A stretch of 33,612 nucleotides of DNA from Kiritimatiellia bacterium. GTDB taxonomy: Bacteria; Verrucomicrobiota; Kiritimatiellia; RFP12; UBA1067. Positions 15,598-23,061 of this stretch are shown here, piece by piece; position 1 is the first letter of the stretch, and every line of letters begins with the position of its first letter. Made by a program: the position numbers and the translations under genes. The notes under the pieces are model-generated. The model was not told where the DNA came from. It saw only the letters and a list, made by a program, of their open reading frames with translations, and ran no database searches. The stretch lies in contig JAKSOY010000018.1 in the NCBI GenBank assembly GCA_024405255.1, positions 1 through 33,612 on the forward strand, written 5' to 3'.

Positions 15598-16491
15598 TCA
15601 GGAATGATTTTTAAATTCAGTGGAAACGAATTCGCGCAGGGCGGTTTTCCAATCCGGCATCTCGTACCCGATTTTTCCGAGCACGCCCTTGGCCAGCGCG
15701 GAAAACGCGGGGCGCGGCGCCGGACGCGGGAACTCCGCGGTCGTACAACGCACGACCGGACGCACCGATCCCAGCAAGCTGAACAGTTCCATCGTCAGAT
15801 CATACCAGCTGCAGATTCCCGTGCACGTACCATGTACGATTCCCTGGACCTCCGGATGAACGAGCAGAAACGCAATCAGATTCGCCACCGCCGTCGTCGA
15901 GGTCGGATTGCCGCGCTGATCGTCCACGACCTTGAGCGGCTCGCCGACTTGCGCACCGAGCTTCGCCATCGTATGCACAAAGCTTGGTCCTCCCGCACCG
16001 TACAGCCATGCAATCCGCACGATGGTCGCCGTCGGAAGAATGTCGAGCATCGAACGCTCGCCGGCGAGTTTGCTCTTGCCGTACACGGTAGCCGGCAAGG
16101 GCTGGTCGGTCTCAAGATACCCCTCGGACGAACTCGGACCGAACGCCGGATACTCGCCCGGCTTGAAGCCCGAGAACACGTAGTCCGTGGAAATCGCGAT
16201 CAACCGCGCACCGCACGCCTGCGCCGCCTTGGCGACATTCGCACTGCCCATGCCGTTCAAACGGAAGGCAAGTTCCTGATTCGCCTCGCAATCGTCCACA
16301 CGCGTCATCGCCGCACAGTGGATGATCACATCGGGGGAGAGTCCCTTCGCATAGGTCGTCAAGTCTTGCTCCTCGAGGATATCCATCTCCGGCAAGTCGG
16401 CCACATACAACTCGTGCTCGGCGAGACGCTTCTGCAACGTCCGCCCCAGCATGCCATTTCCACCTGTGATGAGAATCTTCATGGCATTCAC
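15598..16491 (-). CDS. rfbD: dTDP-4-dehydrorhamnose reductase
   Basis: Last step of dTDP-L-rhamnose synthesis: NAD(P)H reduction of dTDP-4-dehydro-L-rhamnose. The protein has the Rossmann motif ITGGNGMLG near the N-terminus, DYVFSG, and the YxxxK catalytic pair in YGKSKLAGE, with the usual family length (297 aa). Translation most likely begins at a GTG that overlaps the rfbA stop codon (GTGA, four bases), which implies translational coupling; an in-frame ATG three codons later (16482) is the alternative. The partner genes rfbB and rfbC are not in this window, so the pathway is split. The product rhamnose would go to surface polysaccharide, in keeping with the GT2 and GT25 genes elsewhere in the window. 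Confidence 0.9.
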   Translation of the reverse strand: MNAMKILITGGNGMLGRTLQKRLAEHELYVADLPEMDILEEQDLTTYAKGLSPDVIIHCAAMTRVDDCEANQELAFRLNGMGSANVAKAAQACGARLIAISTDYVFSGFKPGEYPAFGPSSSEGYLETDQPLPATVYGKSKLAGERSMLDILPTATIVRIAWLYGAGGPSFVHTMAKLGAQVGEPLKVVDDQRGNPTSTTAVANLIAFLLVHPEVQGIVHGTCTGICSWYDLTMELFSLLGSVRPVVRCTTAEFPRPAPRPAFSALAKGVLGKIGYEMPDWKTALREFVSTEFKNHS

Positions 16492-17351
16492 CCGACCAGT
16501 TGCCGTAGATAGAGTCCGTAGGACGACTTTCCGTACCCATCGGCCAGTTTACGCAACTGGTCGTCCGTGATCCATCCACGATTCCACGCGATCTCCTCGA
16601 TGCACGAGAGCTGCAATCCCTGGCGTTCGACGATCGCGCGCACGAAGTTCGTCGCATCCGCGAGCGACTGGTGCGTTCCCGTGTCGAGCCAGGCGAAACC
16701 GCGGCTCATCTGCTTCACGCGCAAGCGTCCCTGCCGCAGGTATTCACGATTCACATCGGTGATTTCATATTCGCCGCGCGCGGACGGTTTGAGTTCGCTC
16801 GCGATCTTCACCACGTCGTTCGGGTAGAAGTAGAGTCCAACGACCGCATAATTGGATTTCGGATGCGCCGGCTTCTCTTCGATCGTCTCGGCGCGTCCAT
16901 CCGCACCGAACGAAACAACGCCATAGCGCTCCGGATCGGCCACCCGGTAGCCGAACACCGTCGGCTCCTTCGCCGCATTGGCCTCCTTCAGGAGATGCGG
17001 CAGTTCCGCCCCGTAGAAGATGTTGTCGCCCAACACAAGACAGGCGTCGTCGTCGCCCAGGAAGTCGCGTCCCAGCACAAACGCCTGCGCCAACCCGTTC
17101 GGCACTTCCTGCACCTGATAGGAGAACTTCATTCCAAGGTCGGACCCATCGCCCAGCAAACGCTCGAAGTTCGGCAGGTCTTGCGGCGTCGAAATGATCA
17201 GCACCTCGCGGATCCCCGCCAGCATCAGCGTGGACAACGGGTAGAAGACCATCGGCTTGTCATAGACCGGCAGCAGTTGCTTCGACACGACCCGCGTCAA
17301 CGGGTGCAGGCGCGTCCCCGCGCCACCGGCTAGAATGATTCCTTTACGCAT
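16488..17351 (-). CDS. rfbA: Glucose-1-phosphate thymidylyltransferase
   Basis: First step of dTDP-rhamnose synthesis: glucose-1-phosphate + dTTP to dTDP-glucose. The nucleotide-binding loop [13 protein letters not shown] (8-20) and the [11 protein letters not shown] stretch are typical, followed by [10 protein letters not shown], the EEKP glutamate/lysine motif and [10 protein letters not shown]. Length 287 matches the family. The ATG has a strong GGAGGAACGAGG ribosome site. It lies 50 bases after the exchanger gene and overlaps rfbD by four bases. Cytoplasmic. Assignment is firm. Confidence 0.93.
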   Translation of the reverse strand: MRKGIILAGGAGTRLHPLTRVVSKQLLPVYDKPMVFYPLSTLMLAGIREVLIISTPQDLPNFERLLGDGSDLGMKFSYQVQEVPNGLAQAFVLGRDFLGDDDACLVLGDNIFYGAELPHLLKEANAAKEPTVFGYRVADPERYGVVSFGADGRAETIEEKPAHPKSNYAVVGLYFYPNDVVKIASELKPSARGEYEITDVNREYLRQGRLRVKQMSRGFAWLDTGTHQSLADATNFVRAIVERQGLQLSCIEEIAWNRGWITDDQLRKLADGYGKSSYGLYLRQLVG

Positions 17352-17401
17352 CCTCGTTCCTCCAGACTTTACGACTCAACATCCACTTTGCTCGTCGACG
17401 T

Positions 17402-18430
17402 TCACTTGCCCCAGTGTCCGGTCTCCTGCAGAATCATCACCGTCAGGTAGGCAAGAAAACCGAAGATCCAGAGAGCGCCCTCCCATCGCCAGATGCGACC
17501 CGCCTGCAAAGGACGACGCCAGTTGATTCCGAAGAGCGCGATGGACAACGCAACAAGCGCCATCATCGGCAGATCGCGGGAAACAATGTACGGGCTGTAT
17601 CCCTTGAACGGCGCAAGCGTTCCCGAGATGCCGACGACCGCCAGCATGTTGAAGAGGTTCGACCCGACGATATTGCCAATCACAAATTCATGCTCGTGAC
17701 GGCGCGCCGAGGCAATGGCGCTCGCGAGTTCCGGCAAGGAGGTCCCCGCCGCGACCACGGTGAGTCCGATCAAGAGCGGCGACACGCCCAGAACGTCGCG
17801 CGCGAAGTCCACGCATCCCCACACCAGCACATGCGACGAGCAGACGAGCAGCACAAGTCCCAGCAGAAGCCACACGAAATCCATCGGCTTCGCCTTCGGC
17901 CGGGTCGGCACCACGACAGGTACATCCGCAGTTTCCGAAGTATTCTTCTTGCCCTTCATCTGATCAAACCAGCAATACAACGGCATGATGATCGCAAAGG
18001 CAATCAATAGAATGATGCCGTTCTGCCGGGAAAAGGCCATGTCCTTCACCAGGAAATACGACAGCGCGGTCACGCCCATAAGGATCGGCACGCCAATATA
18101 GCAGAGCGACGTCTTGACCTTGATTGGACACACCAGCGCCGCAATACCGAGAATCGCGGCGACATTGAACGTACACGAACCGTAGGCATTGCCAAGCGAA
18201 ATGTCCGCCTTGTCGGCCAATCCCGAGAGGACGGACACCGCGAGCTCTGGCGCACTGGTGCCGAAACCGATGATCACCATACCGACAATCAACGGCGACA
18301 CGCCGAAAGCTCGCGCAAGTTTTGCGGCGGCATCGACGAACTTGTCGGCGCTCCAACTGAGGACGAAGAGTCCTCCCGCCATGAAAACCAGCGAGAGCAA
18401 GAGCGGAATATTTCGATTCAAATCAAACAT
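17402..18430 (-). CDS. Ca2+/Na+ exchanger (YrbG/CaxA family inner membrane antiporter)
   Basis: An integral membrane cation/calcium antiporter. Two alpha repeats are visible: GFGTSAPELAVSVLSG in the first half and AAGTSLPELASAIASA with GNIVGSNLFNMLAVVG in the second, each with the acidic residue that binds the cation. About ten hydrophobic segments surround a charged central loop (DQMKGKKNTSETAD, about 155-180). Length 342 is normal. Its ATG is only three bases beyond the stop of the upstream uncharacterised gene and uses AAAGGT, so the two are translated together. The ion preference is not readable from the sequence. There is no obvious link to polysaccharide use, and it appears to be a housekeeping gene in the run. 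Confidence 0.88.
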   Translation of the reverse strand: MFDLNRNIPLLLSLVFMAGGLFVLSWSADKFVDAAAKLARAFGVSPLIVGMVIIGFGTSAPELAVSVLSGLADKADISLGNAYGSCTFNVAAILGIAALVCPIKVKTSLCYIGVPILMGVTALSYFLVKDMAFSRQNGIILLIAFAIIMPLYCWFDQMKGKKNTSETADVPVVVPTRPKAKPMDFVWLLLGLVLLVCSSHVLVWGCVDFARDVLGVSPLLIGLTVVAAGTSLPELASAIASARRHEHEFVIGNIVGSNLFNMLAVVGISGTLAPFKGYSPYIVSRDLPMMALVALSIALFGINWRRPLQAGRIWRWEGALWIFGFLAYLTVMILQETGHWGK

Positions 18431-18433
18431 CGT

Positions 18434-19390
18434 TTAGACCTTTCGTTCTTGAATGGCCGTCGTCAGAACTGATTCGAGCTGCGGCAACTTCGCATGCTGC
18501 ACGATCTTGAACGGCAGCTGCATGCCGAGGGGTCGTAGGAAGCGCGTCATCCGACGCGACCGCACATGGATTTCACCGGGGACGCGTCCCACCCCGAGAA
18601 TGGCCGTGAGCAAGCGCTGGGCATGACCTTCCCACAAACGCAGAAGACCATTTTCCTTGCCATCGACGGAAAGTCGCTGCCACACCATTCGCTCGCCGGT
18701 CGCCTGATTGACTGCCACAAAAATATAGAGGAAACGCGAATCCGGCGGCGGCGTGTGATAGGACGGCACGAGAACATAGTCGACCTCCCACACTTCCTTC
18801 GGGAACACCGGCAGCTCTTTCGCTTTCGCACAGTCGTCCTTCTGCAGCGAAATACGTTCCTGCATCTGCACCACTTCTTCTTTGGGCAGCATCAGAGGAC
18901 CGTCGATCCAATTGTCCGGCAGCACTTCCTTGCGGGCGAACATCGCCTTCTTTTCGAGGTACGTCAACGGCAAATCGGGCTTCTCGCTTAAACGCAGCAG
19001 GAAACCATAGCACTCATAGAGAATCGGCGCAAAAAACGCGCGCTGCTCGCTCGTCGGCGGCTGGGGCACGTAACCGGACCGGTAGTTGAACAGTTCGACG
19101 TTTCCGTTGCGCAACCCCACCGCCTCGAAGTGCGGGAAGTCAAGCGGACTCATATACACGCCGAAATCGCTGATCTGACGCGAGAGCACATAGTCGCGAA
19201 ACACGTTCAGGCCGGGAAACAGCATCAAGCGTCCCTCGACGGGACTCGCCGGCTTTTCCGCCATCGCCGTGGCAATATACGGCAGATCGCTCGTCTGCGG
19301 CACGAGCGCCCAATTATGCCGTGCGGCCTGTTCCCACATCTTCAGGTCCGCGATCGCACGGGTTATCTCGTATGGATCAGTCTTGTCCAT
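18434..19390 (-). CDS. Uncharacterised cytoplasmic protein, possibly DUF7309/DUF6930-like
   Basis: A 318-residue soluble protein with no signal peptide or membrane segment. A first half contains LMLFPGLNVFRDYVLSRQ, MSPLDFPHFEAVGLRNG and ALYE-type aromatic motifs (FAPILYECYGFLLRL); the second half has VWEVDYVLVPS and LYIFVAVNQATGERMVW before a HVRSRRMTRFLRPL tail. The pattern reminds me of proteins with DUF7309 and DUF6930 domains, which have no known activity; this recall is weak. The ATG has AGAGGA six bases upstream, and the downstream exchanger gene starts three bases after its stop. The upstream space is filled by an octamer repeat array. Function unknown. Confidence 0.6.
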   Translation of the reverse strand: MDKTDPYEITRAIADLKMWEQAARHNWALVPQTSDLPYIATAMAEKPASPVEGRLMLFPGLNVFRDYVLSRQISDFGVYMSPLDFPHFEAVGLRNGNVELFNYRSGYVPQPPTSEQRAFFAPILYECYGFLLRLSEKPDLPLTYLEKKAMFARKEVLPDNWIDGPLMLPKEEVVQMQERISLQKDDCAKAKELPVFPKEVWEVDYVLVPSYHTPPPDSRFLYIFVAVNQATGERMVWQRLSVDGKENGLLRLWEGHAQRLLTAILGVGRVPGEIHVRSRRMTRFLRPLGMQLPFKIVQHAKLPQLESVLTTAIQERKV

Positions 19391-19403
19391 TCCTCTAACA
19401 CTT

Positions 19404-19491
19404 TCTCACTCAAACATTCAAATATTCGAGCATTCAAACATTCGAACACTCCCTCACTCAAACATTCAAACATTCGAACATTCAAACACTC
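19404..19491 (-). repeat. 88-bp tandem array, 11 units of a degenerate octamer
   Basis: On the plus strand the unit is AAACATTC, with variants such as AAATATTC, GAGCATTC, GAACATTC and AACACTC-type copies; 11 units in phase make exactly 88 bases. A CTCACTC unit recurs at the first and seventh positions, so the array may be a duplicated block of about 40-48 bases. It fills the gap between trxB and the next gene, and its right end includes the trxB stop codon (19482-19484) and last codons. The period is not a multiple of three. Confidence 0.85.
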
Positions 19492-20396
19492 AAAAAGCTC
19501 TCCGCCTCCAGAGCCGCCACCGCACCGGCACCCGCCGCAATGACCGCCTGCTTGTAGAACGGATCCGCACAGTCGCCGGCGGCAAAAACGCCAGGAACGG
19601 ACGTACGCTGCTGCCGGTCGACGACCACATAGCCCGCCGCGTCGCGCGCAACCTGGTCGGCAAGGAATGCCGTCGTGGGATCATGTCCGATCGCCACGAA
19701 CGCACCCGACGCAAGACAGTCGTGCAGTTCACCCGTCTGGACATTCTTGAGACGAAGTCCCGTCAGACGCTTTCCGTCGCCGAGGAATTCGTCCACCACG
19801 GTGTTCCATTCGACCTTGATGTTCGCCGTCGACAGCACGCGATCGCCCAACACTTTCGACGCCCTGAACTGGTCGCGCCGATGGACGACCGTGACGGACG
19901 CGCAGAGCCGCGCAAGGTAGAGCGCATCGGCCATCGCCGTGTCGCCGCCGCCGATCACCACGACATCCTTGCCCTTGTAGAACGCCCCGTCACACGTCGC
20001 GCAGGCGCTGATCCCGCGATTCCGGTATTTCCGCTCGCCCGGCAGATTCGTCCAACGCGCGGCCGCACCCGTACACACGATCACCGCCTTCGCCTCGAGC
20101 GTGCCGTTCATCATCGTCGCAAGCTTCTTCACCTCGCCGGCAAAATCGACGCTCTGAATCTCGTCCATCACGAACGAAACGCCACAGCGCTCGGCCTGCT
20201 TGCGCATCGACTCCATCAACGCCGCGCCGCCGACGGGTTCGACGAATCCGGGGAAGTTCTCCACTTCCGCCGTCTGGATGAGCTGTCCGCCGGCCTGCAT
20301 TCCCTCGATGACGAGCGGACGCAGATTCGCGCGCGCCGCATAGATGGCCGCTGTCAGCCCCGCAGGGCCGCTTCCAATGATCACGAGATCGTACAT
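19482..20396 (-). CDS. trxB: Thioredoxin reductase
   Basis: NADPH-dependent flavoenzyme that reduces thioredoxin. FAD-binding GSGPAG (8-13), active-site disulfide ACATCDGAFY (Cys132, Cys135), NADPH-binding VIGGGDTAMADA (147-158) and the NADPH-selective HRRDQFRASK are all intact, and the C-terminal FAD motif VFAAGDCAD is present. At 304 residues it is of normal low-molecular-weight size. Its AGAGGA ribosome site overlaps the stop of the CE15 gene 13 bases upstream. The final codons (ending SFLSV) are formed by the edge of the octamer repeat, so the C-terminus could vary with repeat length between strains. Cytoplasmic. Confidence 0.95.
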   Translation of the reverse strand: MYDLVIIGSGPAGLTAAIYAARANLRPLVIEGMQAGGQLIQTAEVENFPGFVEPVGGAALMESMRKQAERCGVSFVMDEIQSVDFAGEVKKLATMMNGTLEAKAVIVCTGAAARWTNLPGERKYRNRGISACATCDGAFYKGKDVVVIGGGDTAMADALYLARLCASVTVVHRRDQFRASKVLGDRVLSTANIKVEWNTVVDEFLGDGKRLTGLRLKNVQTGELHDCLASGAFVAIGHDPTTAFLADQVARDAAGYVVVDRQQRTSVPGVFAAGDCADPFYKQAVIAAGAGAVAALEAESFLSV

Positions 20397-20409
20397 GCTG
20401 CGTGTTCCT

Positions 20410-21747
20410 CTACTTGCGAAGCGAATCGCAGAAATCCATCAACCACATCCAGTCGTGCGCGGCATAGCCGTGTCCTTCCGGACGGCGCACGTAGGCCACG
20501 TCCTCGCCGATGCACGACGTCTCGAAATCCGCCGGATACGGCTTGTCGGGCAGTCCCTGCTTGCCCAGGAACGTCCATGCAGGCGACGCCGCCTTGATCG
20601 CCAGATACTCGCCTTCCGTGTCAAACCAGGGCACATCGAAGCCCTGGCAGAAGAACTTGCGCGGTGCGATTGCCGCGATCAGCAGATGCTGGTCGAACGT
20701 GAGCAGCTTGGCAGGATCCTTCTCGAACTTCTTGTAGGCGGGACAATACCAGTGCGGGAACGAACGCATTTCGGTTCCGATGTTTTCACCGTAGTCGCGC
20801 TTCGCGAGAGGGCAGCCGCCACCGCCCGTCTGATTCGGCACGCACGCCGCAAAGCGCGTATCGCGCGCAGCGGCCACAAGCGCCGTCTTGCCCAGACGCG
20901 AGTAGCCGGCGGCAATCGCGTGCTTCGCATCGAGGCCGGGAATCTGCTCGACGAGGTCGAGTCCGCGCGACAACGCCCACGCCCACGCGCCGATCGACGT
21001 CGTATTGTCGGTCCGCTTCGGATCACGCGCCGGCCAGAGGTCGAACACCCCCTGCCAGGCCGTCATCGTCTCGCCGGTCGCCGGATCCTTCGTGGGACGC
21101 GCCGCATCCGGCGAAACCTGCGCATAGCACGCCGTCACCACCGCATAGCCGCGGGCGAGCAGTCCATCGGCCGGGAACATGAATTCGGCAGGATTGATGT
21201 CCTTCTTGTCGGCATGGTGGCCGTCGTAGATGCCCCGCAGCTCCTCGGGCTTGTACTGGGCGTGGAACAGCCGCCACATCTTGGGGATGCTCACCTTCGG
21301 ATCGCGGATCAGCTCGTGGTTGCCGCTGTAATTGAGGAAGAGGATCGGCGTCGCGGGCTTTTTCGCATAACGCGGCGACAGCACGAGCCAGTCGATGCTC
21401 GGACCCGTCTTGTCCTTCTTGAACCACATGCGGTACTGCCGGCGAATGCCGAAACCGCCGATCATCACGCCTTCGTCGAATTTCTCGAAGACGACCGCCT
21501 CAGGCGCGGGCGGCGGCTGACCGAACATGTTCTTCGCGAAGATGTCGAGGATTTCCTGACGGCGGCGCTCCCAGTCGGCCGGCGTCTTCACCTTCGTACC
21601 GTCGACGAACGTCAGCGGATCTTCCAATGTGTACGGCGCGATTTTGCCCTTGTCATAGTTCGGCTGGGCATAGTTTGCACGCCCGCCAAACGCGGACAGA
21701 CCGACCACGCTTGCCAGTAGACTGAAGAGAATCGACTTAAATTTCAT
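20410..21747 (-). CDS. Secreted CE15 glucuronoyl esterase
   Basis: Cleaves ester bonds between 4-O-methyl-glucuronic acid side chains of xylan and lignin alcohols; activity inferred from family. A signal peptide covers about 1-19. The alpha/beta hydrolase fold shows the nucleophile in GYSRLGKTAL (Ser283; the family pattern is G-x-SRxGK), an aromatic PNQTGGGG segment, and the catalytic histidine in RPEGHGYAAHDW (His426). Length 445 matches bacterial CE15 members. The start at 21747 (MKFKSILFSLLASVVG) has GAGGTGG upstream and lies below a good promoter; a much longer open frame to 22986 is only antisense to rlmI. First gene of a likely nine-gene transcript. Confidence 0.87.
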   Translation of the reverse strand: MKFKSILFSLLASVVGLSAFGGRANYAQPNYDKGKIAPYTLEDPLTFVDGTKVKTPADWERRRQEILDIFAKNMFGQPPPAPEAVVFEKFDEGVMIGGFGIRRQYRMWFKKDKTGPSIDWLVLSPRYAKKPATPILFLNYSGNHELIRDPKVSIPKMWRLFHAQYKPEELRGIYDGHHADKKDINPAEFMFPADGLLARGYAVVTACYAQVSPDAARPTKDPATGETMTAWQGVFDLWPARDPKRTDNTTSIGAWAWALSRGLDLVEQIPGLDAKHAIAAGYSRLGKTALVAAARDTRFAACVPNQTGGGGCPLAKRDYGENIGTEMRSFPHWYCPAYKKFEKDPAKLLTFDQHLLIAAIAPRKFFCQGFDVPWFDTEGEYLAIKAASPAWTFLGKQGLPDKPYPADFETSCIGEDVAYVRRPEGHGYAAHDWMWLMDFCDSLRK

Positions 21748-21772
21748 TTGCCACCTCGTTGTTTTTCGGTCC

Positions 21773-21801
21773 ATTATATCATAAAATTGAATACAAGTCA
21801 C
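21773..21801 (-). promoter_or_regulatory. Promoter of the CE15-trxB-... transcript
   Basis: The minus strand reads GTGACT (21796-21801), 17 bp, TATAAT (21773-21778), with TGA just before the -10 (extended -10). The -10 is perfect and the -35 matches 4 of 6. It would start transcription about 20 bases upstream of the CE15 start codon. The -35 occupies the same bases as the -35 of the opposing rlmI promoter. Confidence 0.7.
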
Positions 21802-21823
21802 CTTTCGCAAGATATGGTATACT
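21795..21823 (+). promoter_or_regulatory. Promoter of rlmI, probably giving a leaderless mRNA
   Basis: AAGTCA (21795-21800), 17 bp, TATACT (21818-21823), preceded by TGG as an extended -10. The -35 is weak (3 of 6), so the extended -10 probably matters most. Transcription should begin around 21830, within one or two bases of the rlmI ATG at 21832, which has no ribosome site. Confidence 0.5.
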
Positions 21824-21831
21824 ATTCGCCT

Positions 21832-23052
21832 ATGAAAAAAGTCATTCTCAATTTCAAGCGGGACTACGCCACGATCCATCACCATCCCTGGATTTTCTCG
21901 GGGGCCATCAAGGAGGTCGAAGGCGAACCCCGGATGGGCGAAACCGTCGCCGTCGCCAACGCCAGGGGCGAGACGATTGGCTATGGGTCTTATTCGCCGG
22001 CGAGCCAGATCCGGGTCCGCATGCTCAGCTTCAAGGCGTCGGACGTGCCGGACGCCGATTTTGTCGACGGCCTTGTGGCGGCGTCCGTTGCGCGTCGCGC
22101 CCCCTTCTGGACCGCGAATGAAACAAACGCATTCCGTCTCGTCAACGCCGAGAATGACGGGCTCCCCGGCGTGACGGCCGACTACTATGACGGTTTCGTC
22201 GTCGTGCAGCTCGCGAGCACCGGAGCCGAATTCTGGAAGCAGACGCTCGTCGACGCCTTTATGAAGCACGTCCCGAACTGCCGCGGCGTCTTCAACCGCA
22301 GCGACGTCGATGCGCGCGTGCGCGAAGGTCTGCGGGCGCGCGGAGAAGAAGTCGCCCCCGGTGAAGTCGGCCGACTCGCGGGCGAGGAACCGCCGGACCT
22401 CATCCCGATCCACGAGGGCGCCATCCGCTATCTCGTCGATGTGCGTCGTGGACACAAGACCGGCTTCTATCTCGACCAACGCGACGCGCGCGCCGTCGTC
22501 GGGTCCTTCGCCCGAGACGCGGATATGCTCAATTGCTTTTCCTACACGGGCGGCTTCGGACTCGCCGCCCGCGCAGCCGGCGCCAAGTCGGTCACGCACC
22601 TCGACGTCTCGAAGGATGCGCTTGCGCTCGCCCAACGCAATACTGAACTGACACCTGGCACCGACACGGTCTCGGACTTTGTCGAGGCCGACGTGTTCAA
22701 GCAGCTGCGCCTCTATCGCGACCAGGGCCGCTCCTTCGATCTCATCGTGCTCGATCCGCCGAAATTCGCGGACACGAAAGCCGGTCTGATGCGCGCCACG
22801 CGCGGCTATAAGGACATCAACCTCCTCGCGATGAAGCTGTTGCGTTCCAACGGCATCCTGGCCACGTTCTCGTGCTCCGGCGCAATGACGCGCGACCTCT
22901 TCGACAAGGTCTGCGCCGAAGCCGCCTTCGACGCGAAGCGTGACTTCCAGATCGTCGCCCGCACCCGTCAGGCGACGGGCGACCATCCCGTGGCGCTCAC
23001 CTTCCCCGAAGGACTCTACCTCAAGGGCCTCATCCTGCGCGCCACGAACTGA
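21832..23052 (+). CDS. rlmI: 23S rRNA (cytosine-C5) methyltransferase, RlmI type
   Basis: Methylates C1962 of 23S rRNA (E. coli numbering) using SAM. The N-terminus (about 1-80) is a PUA-like RNA-binding domain (HPWIFSGAIKEVEGEPRMGE). The methyltransferase part carries GHKTGFYLDQR, the SAM loop NCFSYTGGFG, the IVLDPPKFA motif and TFSCSG with the catalytic cysteine. Length 406 is typical. The start at ATG 21832 is chosen because residues match the family N-terminus; upstream in-frame codons to 21748 lack a ribosome site and overlap the promoters. The only plus-strand gene, divergent from CE15 and tail to tail with GH127 (stops four bases apart). rlmI is a housekeeping gene and may mark the chromosomal backbone. 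Confidence 0.9.
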   Translation: MKKVILNFKRDYATIHHHPWIFSGAIKEVEGEPRMGETVAVANARGETIGYGSYSPASQIRVRMLSFKASDVPDADFVDGLVAASVARRAPFWTANETNAFRLVNAENDGLPGVTADYYDGFVVVQLASTGAEFWKQTLVDAFMKHVPNCRGVFNRSDVDARVREGLRARGEEVAPGEVGRLAGEEPPDLIPIHEGAIRYLVDVRRGHKTGFYLDQRDARAVVGSFARDADMLNCFSYTGGFGLAARAAGAKSVTHLDVSKDALALAQRNTELTPGTDTVSDFVEADVFKQLRLYRDQGRSFDLIVLDPPKFADTKAGLMRATRGYKDINLLAMKLLRSNGILATFSCSGAMTRDLFDKVCAEAAFDAKRDFQIVARTRQATGDHPVALTFPEGLYLKGLILRATN

Positions 23053-23061
23053 CGAATCAGT
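23048..23061. other. Palindromic hairpin holding the stop codons of both converging genes
   Basis: ACTGA-CGAA-TCAGT is a perfect 5-bp stem with a 4-base loop. The TGA of rlmI (23050-23052) and the TGA of the GH127 gene (23057-23059 on the minus strand) are mirror images within it. No T run follows on either strand, so it is not a standard terminator. Confidence 0.55.

Noticed and set aside
19404..19491. CRISPR array
   Set aside because: Units are 8 bp in direct contact with no spacers; this is a simple tandem repeat.
21748..22986. Long N-terminal extension of the CE15 gene antisense to rlmI
   Set aside because: The signal peptide, ribosome site and promoter all place the start at 21747; the extension is the complement of rlmI.
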